Shown here one piece after another: positions 1 through 8,430 of a stretch of DNA of 64,000 bases (positions are counted from its first letter, which is position 1; the number at the start of each line of letters is the position of its first letter). The DNA is from an uncultured Vampirovibrio sp. (GTDB lineage: Bacteria > Cyanobacteriota > Vampirovibrionia > Gastranaerophilales > Gastranaerophilaceae): NCBI GenBank assembly GCA_910577515.1, contig CAJTLW010000006.1, positions 62,001-126,000 on the forward strand. Direction: 5' to 3'. Position numbers and translations under genes: made by a program. The notes beneath the pieces are model-generated. The model saw only the letters and a program-made list of their open reading frames with translations. It was not told the DNA's origin and ran no database searches.

Positions 1-1
1 A

Positions 2-556
2 CTTGGAGATTATTCAAGACGCGCAATTTTAGGAGAAAATTTAACAGGAAAACCAATCAAAGTTGAATTTAAAGACCTTTCTGAGTTTAACCCTGCTTAT
101 GCTGATTTTGATGCTTTGGGGTGGAAAAACAGAGGACGCCTTAATATTTTCATAAATAAAAAACATCAAAATGCACCAAAAGAAGCTCTTGCAGCAGTTC
201 TTGCCCATGAAGCAATCCATCAGGATGAACTCAATTCACTAAACGAAGAAACCTACTGCTGGACACTGGAAGCTGCCGTTTGGACCCAATTAACGGAAGA
301 TAATCCCTCCTTAGAAAACATTTCACATGTTCTTGTAGATAGAGAAAACACTATAAAAAGGCTTTTTGTAAAAGGCGGATATACAAAAAAATATATTAGA
401 AAATCAGTCATTTCAAACGCAGGATATCAAAACCTCCCATCCCGTTCCCCTGGTTTTGAAGATGATAATTCAAACGATTATGTTAACGGAAGACCGCTTC
501 CAAATTTTAATCAACCGCAAACTCCTCCAAATGCCAATCCACCTCAGGATTTATAA
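2..556 (+). CDS. Secreted/zincin-like protein with HExxH motif (5' partial)
   Basis: The frame is open from base 2, so the N-terminus lies outside the window; 184 residues are visible. The centre contains HEAIH (visible residues 69-73) in a helix-like stretch, LAAVLAHEAIHQDE, the classic HExxH zinc-metalloprotease signature, followed by acidic residues (LNEETY, TLEAAVW) that could supply a third ligand. The tail is proline- and asparagine-rich (last 20 residues). A TTG at 116 could serve as a start, but similarity to the gene at 1172-2188 extends upstream of it (IKVEFKDLSEFNPAY against MKIEYKNLAAIKPEY), so the true start is upstream. The two genes are paralogues; here the catalytic motif is intact. 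Peptidase activity is inference from the motif; no named family was recognised. A strong hairpin follows the stop. Confidence 0.7.
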   Translation, partial: LGDYSRRAILGENLTGKPIKVEFKDLSEFNPAYADFDALGWKNRGRLNIFINKKHQNAPKEALAAVLAHEAIHQDELNSLNEETYCWTLEAAVWTQLTEDNPSLENISHVLVDRENTIKRLFVKGGYTKKYIRKSVISNAGYQNLPSRSPGFEDDNSNDYVNGRPLPNFNQPQTPPNANPPQDL

Positions 557-560
557 CAAA

Positions 561-595
561 AAAAGAGCCTTAAGAAATTTAAGGCTCTTTTAATT
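561..595. terminator. Bidirectional intrinsic terminator
   Basis: A 13-bp perfect stem, AAAAGAGCCTTAA (561-573) with TTAAGGCTCTTTT (579-591), has a five-base loop and T-rich sequence on both sides. It lies between the convergent genes ending at 556 (+) and 597 (-) and probably serves both. Confidence 0.85.
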
Positions 596-596
596 T

Positions 597-1049
597 TTAT
601 ATTGAACAAATCTGTCCTGCAATCGGCCTGCTTTGAATTAATAAAGGAGGAGTTTTAAAGTTTTCCTCTTCAACATTTTCCACCCACACTTTGGTTTCTG
701 AACTATTTTCAAAATATGCATCTTCAAAGGAAAATTCTTCTTTTACCTCAATTGCATAATTAATATCAACAAGGTTTAATGTTTCATATTTTTCAACATG
801 AAATTCTTCCCCGCCGCAAACAGGGCAAAATTTTGATACAGGTATAATTTCGCCATTTTTGCCAAAAACAGCCCTTGCAGCTTCTCTTTTATGGTTACAG
901 CATCCGCATCTTAAGACATAGTAATATTTTTTAAGATATTTTCCACAATCAGGGCAATACCCTTCATTTGAATTTAAAAGTGCATTAGAGTGTCTGCATT
1001 TGCTGCCATTTGATATTATAGAAAAAAGATAAAAAATAAAATTTTTCAT
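597..1049 (-). CDS. Hypothetical protein with multiple CxxC zinc-ribbon-like motifs
   Basis: A 150-residue protein of unknown function. Its N-terminal two-thirds has paired cysteines typical of zinc ribbons: YCPDCGK, CGCC and FCPVCGGEEFH, plus a KCRH at about residue 18. The C-terminal third is acidic with no cysteines until the last few residues (QICSI). There is no clear signal peptide, although the first 14 residues are hydrophobic. An AGGA lies only two bases before the ATG, too close to be a good ribosome site, so the exact start is uncertain. It is convergent with the HExxH gene and divergent from its paralogue. Metal binding is inferred from the motifs; the function is unknown. Confidence 0.6.
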   Translation of the reverse strand: MKNFIFYLFSIISNGSKCRHSNALLNSNEGYCPDCGKYLKKYYYVLRCGCCNHKREAARAVFGKNGEIIPVSKFCPVCGGEEFHVEKYETLNLVDINYAIEVKEEFSFEDAYFENSSETKVWVENVEEENFKTPPLLIQSRPIAGQICSI

Positions 1050-1122
1050 ATCCTGTTTTTAATAATGTTTAAAACAAAGTCAAGATAAATACACCATTTA
1101 ACCTTATTTAAAGACAATTTAA

Positions 1123-1151
1123 TAGACAATAAAAGAATAATTATTTATAAT
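1123..1151 (+). promoter_or_regulatory. Sigma-70-type promoter
   Basis: TAGACA (1123-1128) and a perfect TATAAT (1146-1151) are 17 bp apart. Transcription would begin near 1158, giving a very short leader before the ATG at 1172; the GGAG at about 1160-1163 then lies close to the 5' end. Confidence 0.5.
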
Positions 1152-1171
1152 AAATCGTAGGAGTTTATTTT

Positions 1172-2188
1172 ATGAAAAAGATTGTTTTTAGTTTAATATT
1201 ATGCCTTGGTTTAATAGGTACGCTTTGCCCGTCTTATGCTGCGGATGACATTTTAAAGGAAAATGCAAAAAATAAAAAAGCGGAAGCTAAAGCCTTAAAA
1301 GCACAAACCAGAGCTGCAAACAAGGCAAAAAAAGCCAGAATAAGAGAGTTGAAAAAAACTTATAGAAAAAATACAAAAGAAATAAACATAATTTATGCAC
1401 TTGAACTTATGAAGGATTCACCGGCATCCGGTGCTTATGAAAAAATTATGGGGAATAACCCTACTTTAAACCCTATGAAAATAGAATATAAAAATTTGGC
1501 AGCAATAAAACCTGAATATAGAAACAATAATGCTATGTCAAAAATTAAAAGAAAAGAAATTAAAATTCTTTTAAATTCTAAACATAAAAATGCACCTTAT
1601 GAAGCACAAAGTGCAGCCCTTGCAGGAATGACAGCCCATGTGGATAAAAAGGAATCAGTAAACGAACTTGTTTATTCAAAAACTCTTGAGGCTTTTTTGT
1701 GGAACTATTATTTAAAGAAAAACCCAAATCTTAAACAAAATAAATCATCCCTTGTTGTAAGCGAAAACCGTAACTTAAGGCTTTATAAAAAATACCCGAG
1801 AAACTCAAAAGAAATTGTAACAAACATCAGAAAACAAAGAAACGATATTAAATATGTTTGGGAATCAACAGGCTATACCCATAAAGAATATACAGATAAA
1901 ATGGCAAAAATTTATGAAGCATATCTTGCTGTTGAAGAGCTTCCTGGCGTTAATCAATCAGGAGATGTGCCTGTTTTAGATTTGAAAGAAGACACCACTG
2001 TTGAAACAACCGAACCTCAAAGCGAAGAAGAAAAATACATACAAGAACATATAAGAAGCGATGTTAAAGCAAAACCAATGCCTGAAGAACATTATGAACA
2101 TCAGGTATCAAATACAAACAAAGAACGCTGTGATATTTGCGGATGCCCTATAGAAAATATTGAAAGCAACGAAGAAGAGGCGCAATAA
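1172..2188 (+). CDS. Exported protein, degenerate paralogue of the HExxH gene
   Basis: A 338-residue protein with a signal peptide (positive MKK, hydrophobic core, cleavage near SYA-ADD at about residue 23), followed by a Lys/Ala-rich, probably helical or coiled-coil stretch (about 28-65). Residues about 100-270 align by eye with the gene at 2-556: LLNSKHKNAPYEAQ matches FINKKHQNAPKEAL, and KTLEAFLW matches WTLEAAVW. At the position of HEAIH this copy reads GMTAH (152-156): the first His and the Glu are lost, so it should not be a peptidase. The C-terminus ends in a small cysteine cluster, CDICGC (320-325). It may act as a pseudoenzyme partner or structural protein. The start is supported by TAGGAG upstream and the signal peptide. 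Confidence 0.65.
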   Translation: MKKIVFSLILCLGLIGTLCPSYAADDILKENAKNKKAEAKALKAQTRAANKAKKARIRELKKTYRKNTKEINIIYALELMKDSPASGAYEKIMGNNPTLNPMKIEYKNLAAIKPEYRNNNAMSKIKRKEIKILLNSKHKNAPYEAQSAALAGMTAHVDKKESVNELVYSKTLEAFLWNYYLKKNPNLKQNKSSLVVSENRNLRLYKKYPRNSKEIVTNIRKQRNDIKYVWESTGYTHKEYTDKMAKIYEAYLAVEELPGVNQSGDVPVLDLKEDTTVETTEPQSEEEKYIQEHIRSDVKAKPMPEEHYEHQVSNTNKERCDICGCPIENIESNEEEAQ

Positions 2189-2222
2189 AACCACCCTGTA
2201 ATAATTTTTACGGCAAAAAACA

Positions 2223-2654
2223 TTATTTTTCGATGTCTTTTTTAGAAAATGTCAAAAAATCTCCACTTGTATAAGTTTCAGGGGTTTCTTTAGGTTTTTC
2301 ACCGTTTGCAATTTTCCAAACAAACCCTAAAAACTTGTCTTTCAAATTGTCGGTGTTTAGAGTTTCATCCCGATTTTCGTCCTTTTTATTGCCTGAATCT
2401 TTTTTTTCAGTTTCATCTACTGATTTTGTTCCGTAGTAATCATCATCTTCCTCAAATTCAACTTCGGAACGTTCAAATTTATCTTCTCCATTGTCCGATA
2501 AAATAGATGCATCAAATTCTTCTTCTTTTTTCTTTTTCTTTTTCCCGCGGGATTCCAAATATCCTGTGTTTCCGCCGCCTCCATTGTTCATCATATTCTG
2601 TGCTTCAGTCACCTGCGGCATTTTATTTGGCCCGTTAATGTTAAATGAGGTCAT
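2223..2654 (-). CDS. Small acidic low-complexity protein
   Basis: About 143 residues. Low complexity: a glycine/asparagine run (NNGGGGNTG), a lysine run followed by glutamates (about residues 37-47), then a long Asp/Glu-rich section. The last 45 residues look more ordered (KDKFLGFVWKIANGEKPKE). The ATG at 2654 is preferred over the TTG two codons upstream because AAGGG lies seven bases before it. No family was recognised and there is no signal peptide or membrane segment. It is divergent from the glycosyltransferase at 2830. The even composition and good ribosome site make it likely to be a real gene; the function is unknown. Confidence 0.5.
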   Translation of the reverse strand: MTSFNINGPNKMPQVTEAQNMMNNGGGGNTGYLESRGKKKKKKEEEFDASILSDNGEDKFERSEVEFEEDDDYYGTKSVDETEKKDSGNKKDENRDETLNTDNLKDKFLGFVWKIANGEKPKETPETYTSGDFLTFSKKDIEK

Positions 2655-2829
2655 AATCAAACCCTTTTTTGGTTAAAGTAAACCATCCTTAATTATGAAT
2701 TATTTTGTTTTGCATTTTATGCTTTATTTATATGACTTTTATGTATTATTAAAAACAAAAACTACTTAAAAATTGCCAAAACCCGATATTTTATGCTAAA
2801 ATCCCTTTTTAGATAAGGAATTTTTATAA

Positions 2830-3561
2830 ATGAAAACAACGATAGTTCTGCCGACATACAATGAAAAAGAAAATATTAAAGATTTTTTGGATGCAGTTTT
2901 AGATGAATTAAACACAATTGAAGATTTTGATATCAATATTCTTGTTGTGGATGATTATTCTCCAGATGGCACCTCTGATATCGTAAAGACCATAATGGAT
3001 AAAGATAAGCGCGTAAATTTGCTTTTAAATAATACAAGAGGCTTAGGGCGCGCATACATCGCAGGGTTTAAATATGCAATAGAAAATTTTAACCCTGATA
3101 TTTTAATTGAGATGGATTCTGATTTTTCCCATGATGTAAAAAAGATAAAAGAGTTATTGGGTGCAATTAAAAACGGTGCAGATTTTGCCATAGGTTCAAG
3201 ATATATTAAAGGCGGCTCCATCCCTTCCGATTGGCCGTTAATCAGAAAATTAAACAGCAGATGGGGAAATATCTTTGCACGCAATATTGCGGGACTTTAT
3301 AATATTAAAGACTGTACATCAGGCTTTAGAGCAATAAGAACAAGTATTTTAAAACAAGTTGACCTTGATAAGTTAAACGCAAACGGCTATTCTTTTCAAA
3401 TGAATATTTTATTTGAATGCGTACAAAAAGGCGCAAAAACAGCCGAAATTCCTATTGATTTTATAGACAGAACAAAAGGAAAATCAAAACTCGGCCTTTC
3501 TGATGTTATGGAATTTATGATAAATTCTATAAAATTAAGATTAAAATTACTTTGCAAATAA
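2830..3561 (+). CDS. Polyprenyl-phosphate mannosyl/glucosyltransferase (GT2, DPM1-like)
   Basis: A 243-residue soluble GT-A enzyme of the dolichol-phosphate mannose synthase type, which moves a sugar from a nucleotide donor to a polyprenyl phosphate at the inner membrane. Visible motifs: VLPTYNEKENI at the N-terminus (nucleotide binding), VVDDYSPDGT, the metal-binding MDSDFSHD (about residues 97-104), AIGSRYIKGG and the family hallmark CTSGFRA. There are no C-terminal membrane helices, as in the short DPM1 subtype. The gene is tail-to-tail, 2 bp apart, with a GT-C membrane transferase that would be expected to use a polyprenyl-phosphate sugar, so the two may act in one glycan-modification route (inference). 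The sugar cannot be told from sequence. Confidence 0.85.
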   Translation: MKTTIVLPTYNEKENIKDFLDAVLDELNTIEDFDINILVVDDYSPDGTSDIVKTIMDKDKRVNLLLNNTRGLGRAYIAGFKYAIENFNPDILIEMDSDFSHDVKKIKELLGAIKNGADFAIGSRYIKGGSIPSDWPLIRKLNSRWGNIFARNIAGLYNIKDCTSGFRAIRTSILKQVDLDKLNANGYSFQMNILFECVQKGAKTAEIPIDFIDRTKGKSKLGLSDVMEFMINSIKLRLKLLCK

Positions 3562-3563
3562 TA

Positions 3564-5354
3564 CTATTCTTTTAAAAATATAAAAATTCCCGTATTGTTA
3601 TATTCTGCCTTTTTATCGGTAATTTTATAATATTTTATTTGTTTTAGATATTTATTTGATATCCGAAAAATATCAAAGGCTATTTTTGATGTAAGCATAT
3701 AATATAAAGAGCCTTTATCATAAAGCTTGGATCGTTCTTCGTATGGCACTCCGTAAATTATGCCAATATCGTTTACGGCTCTAATATCATTAATTAGAAC
3801 AATAAATGCCTGGCCTTTTTGCATCTTATCAAAATATTGTGTTTTTAAATTGTTCTCAAGATGCTTGTTTATACTATCATTTATTACAAATTCTCTTAAA
3901 ATTTCTCTTGCATTTTTTCTGTTTAATCTTTCTGTTGTATCTTTATCAAAAACGAAGGAAAAATATTTATTCCCGTTGTTTAAAAGCATATCGGTTGCTT
4001 CAAAATCAATATAAGTAATATTTTCAGGAAGATATCTTTTATATAGTTTCCCCATAATGGGGGCTATAATATAATCATCGGATTTGGTTTGGAACTGATT
4101 AAACAAATTTCTTACAGGAGTACCAATGAGTGTTTGTTTTTTGATTGCTTCTTTTGAAAACACAAAATGCAGAATAGATATCGTATACAATATAAAACAA
4201 ACATACAAAATCTTTTTAAACCTTAAAAGCGAGAAACCATAAGCGCAAACAATTAAAATTACAGGATATACAATAAGGGTGTACCTTGCAATTAAAGACA
4301 TTTTTCCAAAGTGCGCCATTGTAAATTCAAATAAAAGGAATATTAAAGATGGAAAAAGAAACAACGCAAGATTTTTATTTTCTATGTTGCACGGCTTTAA
4401 TTTTTCATCTTTAAATTTTAAAAAGTTTTGAATAATGGCTTCATATATCGCTCTAAAAAACCCCGTAAGGCAAAAAATAACAGGGAACAAAATTAAGAAA
4501 ATCTGTTTAGGTTCAAAAATAGCAGAAATTATCTCATCATTGTATTCATAAGCGTTATTTAATGCATAATAAAAGTTTCCGGTAAAATAGCTTTGAAGAA
4601 AAATGCTTATAAAATCTGACTTATAGATAAAAATATCTTCTACAAAAGAGCAGATTGTATTCCTGTAAGCAAATATGCCATGCGCTGCCATTATAAAGCC
4701 CGGTATATAAAATATACCTGTAAGCAAATATGTTTTTAAGACTTTTATCCTGTCTTTTGAAAATATTATTCCGCACAAAAATTGGAAAAATATGAAAATA
4801 AAACCAATATTAAAAGTATAAAGAAGCAGAAGGTTTGTTATAATAAGGGCTGTTTTATTTGTTTTATCCTCTTTATTTATAAATTCAACAAAAAAGAATG
4901 AACTTAAAAGGGCAAGGAAGAAAAGTATCCCGTAAAATCTTAACTCTGTTGAATAATATATGGCAAAAGGGCTTATTGCAAGCATTATTGATGCAAAATA
5001 TCCACATTTTTTATTAAATAGTTTCTTTCCGATATAAAATGAAAAAGGAACAGCTAAAAACGAAGGTATAAACCCTAACAATCGCATCATTGTATCATTT
5101 TGACCGAAAATTTTAATCCAAAAATGAAGGAGAATAAAATATAAAGGAGTATGTAAATCCTCAACATACAAAGATTTCACTACTTCAAACACGGAATCTT
5201 TGCTTGAAAAATAGAAGCTATATATTTCATCAAGCCACAAATCCCCCGCGCTAAACAGTGCAATGCATCTTAAAACAAGAGCAAAAAGCGATATTAATAA
5301 AACAACCACCGCCTCTTTTTTGTTCTCTTCAATATATTTTTTTAAAACTTCCAT
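3564..5354 (-). CDS. GT-C integral-membrane glycosyltransferase (GT39/ArnT-like)
   Basis: A 596-residue polytopic membrane protein with roughly ten hydrophobic helices in the first 400 residues and a soluble C-terminal part. The first periplasmic loop has the acidic GT-C signature GDLWLDEIYSFYF (about residues 37-49), followed by DLHTPLYFILLHFW, as in PMT/ArnT-like enzymes that take sugars from polyprenyl phosphate on the outer side of the membrane. STELRFYG is also typical. ATG with AAAGGA upstream. It sits 16 bp downstream of glgA on the same strand and converges on the DPM1-like gene, its plausible donor-making partner. The acceptor (lipid A, protein or other glycan) is unknown. Confidence 0.75.
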   Translation of the reverse strand: MEVLKKYIEENKKEAVVVLLISLFALVLRCIALFSAGDLWLDEIYSFYFSSKDSVFEVVKSLYVEDLHTPLYFILLHFWIKIFGQNDTMMRLLGFIPSFLAVPFSFYIGKKLFNKKCGYFASIMLAISPFAIYYSTELRFYGILFFLALLSSFFFVEFINKEDKTNKTALIITNLLLLYTFNIGFIFIFFQFLCGIIFSKDRIKVLKTYLLTGIFYIPGFIMAAHGIFAYRNTICSFVEDIFIYKSDFISIFLQSYFTGNFYYALNNAYEYNDEIISAIFEPKQIFLILFPVIFCLTGFFRAIYEAIIQNFLKFKDEKLKPCNIENKNLALFLFPSLIFLLFEFTMAHFGKMSLIARYTLIVYPVILIVCAYGFSLLRFKKILYVCFILYTISILHFVFSKEAIKKQTLIGTPVRNLFNQFQTKSDDYIIAPIMGKLYKRYLPENITYIDFEATDMLLNNGNKYFSFVFDKDTTERLNRKNAREILREFVINDSINKHLENNLKTQYFDKMQKGQAFIVLINDIRAVNDIGIIYGVPYEERSKLYDKGSLYYMLTSKIAFDIFRISNKYLKQIKYYKITDKKAEYNNTGIFIFLKE

Positions 5355-5370
5355 TTAACAATCCTTTTTC

Positions 5371-6801
5371 TTATGCCCCAAGGGCGTCTTTATAAAGCGC
5401 AACATAACATTTAGCCGCATCATCCCATGTAAAACGGCATTTTATGGCATTATCCACCATTTTATTAAATTCATCCCTGCGGTCAATGTAAGTCCAAACG
5501 CCTTTTTTAATTTCATCCACCATGCTGCGTGCATCATAGGTTAAAAATTTAAAACCGTTTGCCTTTTCATTTGGGTAAGCAACAACCGTATCATCCAAAC
5601 CACCTACAGCACGCACAATCGGGAGCGTTCCGTATTTCATTGCAACCATCTGGCTTATTCCGCAGGGTTCAAACAGTGAAGGCATTAAAAACATATCCGA
5701 GCCTTTATAAATAATCTCAGATAGTTCGGGCTTAAAATCAATCCAGGCACGGATATTTGATGAATTATTGCTGCTCCAGATAAGCATATTTTGATACCCG
5801 TCTTCACCCGTTCCTAAAAATACAAAATCAGCCGGAAGTCCCATTAAATCAAACTTTGCAAAATCAATTAAATCAAGCCCTTTTTGATATGTAAGGCGGG
5901 AAATCATTGAAATTAAAGGCCTATCAGGGTTAATTGGAAGCCCGAACATTTTTTGCACTTCTTCTTTAAATTTAGGCTTTTCTTTTTTGTTAAAATCATG
6001 GCTGCCGTATGTTGTACCGTTTAATATGCCGCAAAGCTTATAAGTTTGCCCGCGAAGCGTATAATCCATTCCTTCACCGAATTCTCCACCCAAAATTTCC
6101 CTTGCATACCTTGGCGATACAGTTGTAATCTTATCAGCACAATATAATGCACCTTTCAGCCAGTTTACCCTGCCGTAATGTTCAACACAATTATCATGGT
6201 AAACGTTATCCCATCTCATATTTGAAAAATCAATTATAGCCTTATCACAAGAGCCTTGGTAGGCAAGATTATGGATTGTGAAAACGGATTTTGCATTTTT
6301 ATAAAATTCATCATATTTATAGTTAGATTTTAAATAAACAGGTATCATTGCAGTGTGCCAATCATTAGCATGGATTATATCCGCCTTAAAATTTAAAAGC
6401 TTTGCATATTCTAAAACAGCAAGCGAAAAAGACACATATCTTTGCATCTCATACATTTCATCACACCACATCGGATACACAACATTAAAGCAGGAGAAAT
6501 ATTTCGGGTTATCCACAAAAAATATGTTTACATTTTTGGATTTCGGGTGCTTGCACATTTTTAATTTAAAAATATGGCGGGAATTTCCCATATCAAGGGT
6601 AAGTTCTGAATTCGGAAGTTCTTTTATGCCCCATTTTTCTTCATCAATACACCCGTAAAGCGGTGTAAAAACGGCAACTTCCGTCCCTTCTTTTTCTAAA
6701 TAAGGAGGCAATTCGCCAACAACATCAGCCAACCCCCCGACCTTTGAAAACGGTGCCACCTCAGCACTTGCAATCAGCACCTTTAATTTCTTTTCAAACA
6801 T
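5371..6801 (-). CDS. glgA: Glycogen synthase (ADP-glucose type)
   Basis: 476 residues, the normal length for bacterial GlgA (GT5), which extends alpha-1,4-glucan from ADP-glucose. The N-terminal KVGGLADVVGELP is the ADP-glucose-binding K-x-G-G loop. HANDWHT and SLFEPCGISQM (the GT-B C-terminal donor site with its conserved Glu) are present, as is GGLDDTV. The start has GGATGGAGAAAAG upstream. The adjacent genes encode a membrane glycosyltransferase and RuvA/BioB; no other glycogen genes are visible here. It implies glucan storage in this organism. Confidence 0.95.
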   Translation of the reverse strand: MFEKKLKVLIASAEVAPFSKVGGLADVVGELPPYLEKEGTEVAVFTPLYGCIDEEKWGIKELPNSELTLDMGNSRHIFKLKMCKHPKSKNVNIFFVDNPKYFSCFNVVYPMWCDEMYEMQRYVSFSLAVLEYAKLLNFKADIIHANDWHTAMIPVYLKSNYKYDEFYKNAKSVFTIHNLAYQGSCDKAIIDFSNMRWDNVYHDNCVEHYGRVNWLKGALYCADKITTVSPRYAREILGGEFGEGMDYTLRGQTYKLCGILNGTTYGSHDFNKKEKPKFKEEVQKMFGLPINPDRPLISMISRLTYQKGLDLIDFAKFDLMGLPADFVFLGTGEDGYQNMLIWSSNNSSNIRAWIDFKPELSEIIYKGSDMFLMPSLFEPCGISQMVAMKYGTLPIVRAVGGLDDTVVAYPNEKANGFKFLTYDARSMVDEIKKGVWTYIDRRDEFNKMVDNAIKCRFTWDDAAKCYVALYKDALGA

Positions 6802-6830
6802 TTATCTTTTCTCCATCCATCAATTATTTT

Positions 6831-7457
6831 TTATCCCATTGATAATATTTTCAATGTTTCTTTTAATAATTCTTCGCTTGAATTATCCTCTATTGTTGCA
6901 GCACAGTGTTCTATTGCTGCCATATATTCATTCTGTGAATATCCTAAAGACTGCAAAATCGCCTGAACCTCTTTAATAGTTTCAGAAGACAGTTTTGTTT
7001 TAGAATTTTGAAGGCCTGAAACCCGATCTTCCATAATATTTGAAACTACATCATTATTTGTTAATTTGCCTTTTAACTCTAAAATAATCTTTTGTGCTAA
7101 TTTTGGCCCTACACCTTTTGCACGGGAAATCAGCTTATAATCACCTTCTAATACGGCATTTATAAGTTCGCCCCCTGAAAATTCATCAAGTAAAACCATC
7201 CCCACTTTGGTGCCAATCCCTGATACAGATGTTAAAATATCAAAAATTGCCCTGTCTTCTTTTTGTTTAAACCCGGTCAAATACATCGTATCTTCTTTGT
7301 GGATTAATTTTGAATAAATTTTAACCTCATCCCCTATTTCCCCAAGGGCAGAATGGGTTCTTGAATTAATCAAAAATTTATATCCGATGCCATTGTTTTC
7401 AACAACCACACATTCAGTGTTTTTAAAGGTTAAAATCCCTTTTATATAATCATACAT
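6831..7457 (-). CDS. ruvA: Holliday junction branch-migration protein RuvA
   Basis: 208 residues, usual RuvA length. The N-terminal OB-fold starts MYDYIKGILTFKN; two helix-hairpin-helix motifs follow (LTSVSGIGTKVGM and ISRAKGVGPKLAQ, about residues 74-118), then a flexible linker and the C-terminal RuvB-binding domain (about 155-208). RuvA tetramers hold the four-way junction while RuvB drives branch migration. The start overlaps the end of bioB by 8 bp, so the two are co-transcribed; ruvB and ruvC are not in the window. Confidence 0.95.
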   Translation of the reverse strand: MYDYIKGILTFKNTECVVVENNGIGYKFLINSRTHSALGEIGDEVKIYSKLIHKEDTMYLTGFKQKEDRAIFDILTSVSGIGTKVGMVLLDEFSGGELINAVLEGDYKLISRAKGVGPKLAQKIILELKGKLTNNDVVSNIMEDRVSGLQNSKTKLSSETIKEVQAILQSLGYSQNEYMAAIEHCAATIEDNSSEELLKETLKILSMG

Positions 7458-8376
7458 ATAGTTTCTTCCCGAGTTTTTTTAATGTTTCAATATCTTCTTT
7501 AGGTTCAATCCCTATTGTTGTAAGGTAATTACCTATTAAAATGCCGTTAACGGTGTAATCCAAAGCCTTTTCCATATTTTCCTTGCTCAAACGGAGCTTC
7601 CTGCCGCCTGCAAAGCGTACAACAGAATCAGGGTTTGCAATTTTTATAATTGCAAGAGTTCTTAAAATCCCTTCTTCATCAATTTTATCCCCGTAGTTTT
7701 CAAAAGGAGTGCCTTCAATAGGGGTCAAGAAATTAACAGGAATAGAGTCTGGTTTAATTTCAGCGAGGTTTAGCGCCATCTCTACCCTTTGTTCAACACT
7801 TTCACCCATCCCGATTATAACACCTGAGCATATTTCAATCCCCACATTTTTAATGTGGTTAATTGTATCAATTCTGTCTTGAAAACTATGAGTTGTTGTA
7901 ATATAAGGATGATAGCTTCTTGAAGTATTGATATTATGGTGATATCGAACTAAGCCCGCTTCTTTAAATTGAAGTGTCTTTTGTTCATCTAAAAGCCCAA
8001 GCGAAGCACAACTTTTAAGCCCGAGTTTGTTGATTTCTTTTATCATCTCGCACATCACAGGCATATCTGCGTTGCTTGGCCCTCTGCCGGATGTCACTAT
8101 TGCAAACCTTACTGCACCATTTTCTTTCGCTTCTTTTGCCGTTTTTATAACATCTTCAATTTTTACCAGAGGATGAGTATAAATATCTGTCATATAATGC
8201 GAGCTTTGTGCGCAATATCTGCAGCTTTCAGAACATTTTCCCGTTCTTGCGCTTATTAAAGAACAAAATTCAACCGTATCTGAATTATACTTTTTAGCCT
8301 CAGCTAAAAGCTTATCCAAAGGCATTTTATAAAGTTCAAGTAAACTTTTTTCATCAATCCCTGCTATAGCACTCAT
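7450..8376 (-). CDS. bioB: Biotin synthase (radical SAM)
   Basis: 308 residues. It converts dethiobiotin to biotin. The radical-SAM cluster motif is C48-x3-C52-x2-C55 in TGKCSESCRYCAQS. Of the auxiliary-cluster ligands, cysteines corresponding to E. coli C128 (LKSCASLGLL) and C188 (EICSGVIIGMGE) are present, and the Arg in VVRFAGGRK matches R260. The position of C97 reads RFAIVTSGRG, an Ala instead of Cys, which suggests a variant auxiliary cluster as might occur in anaerobes (inference). Slightly shorter than the E. coli enzyme. Overlaps ruvA by 8 bp. No other biotin genes are nearby. Confidence 0.9.
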   Translation of the reverse strand: MSAIAGIDEKSLLELYKMPLDKLLAEAKKYNSDTVEFCSLISARTGKCSESCRYCAQSSHYMTDIYTHPLVKIEDVIKTAKEAKENGAVRFAIVTSGRGPSNADMPVMCEMIKEINKLGLKSCASLGLLDEQKTLQFKEAGLVRYHHNINTSRSYHPYITTTHSFQDRIDTINHIKNVGIEICSGVIIGMGESVEQRVEMALNLAEIKPDSIPVNFLTPIEGTPFENYGDKIDEEGILRTLAIIKIANPDSVVRFAGGRKLRLSKENMEKALDYTVNGILIGNYLTTIGIEPKEDIETLKKLGKKLYV

Positions 8377-8430
8377 ATTTAATAATTCCTTAAAAATCTT
8401 TTATAAGAATTATTATATTTCAAACAATAT

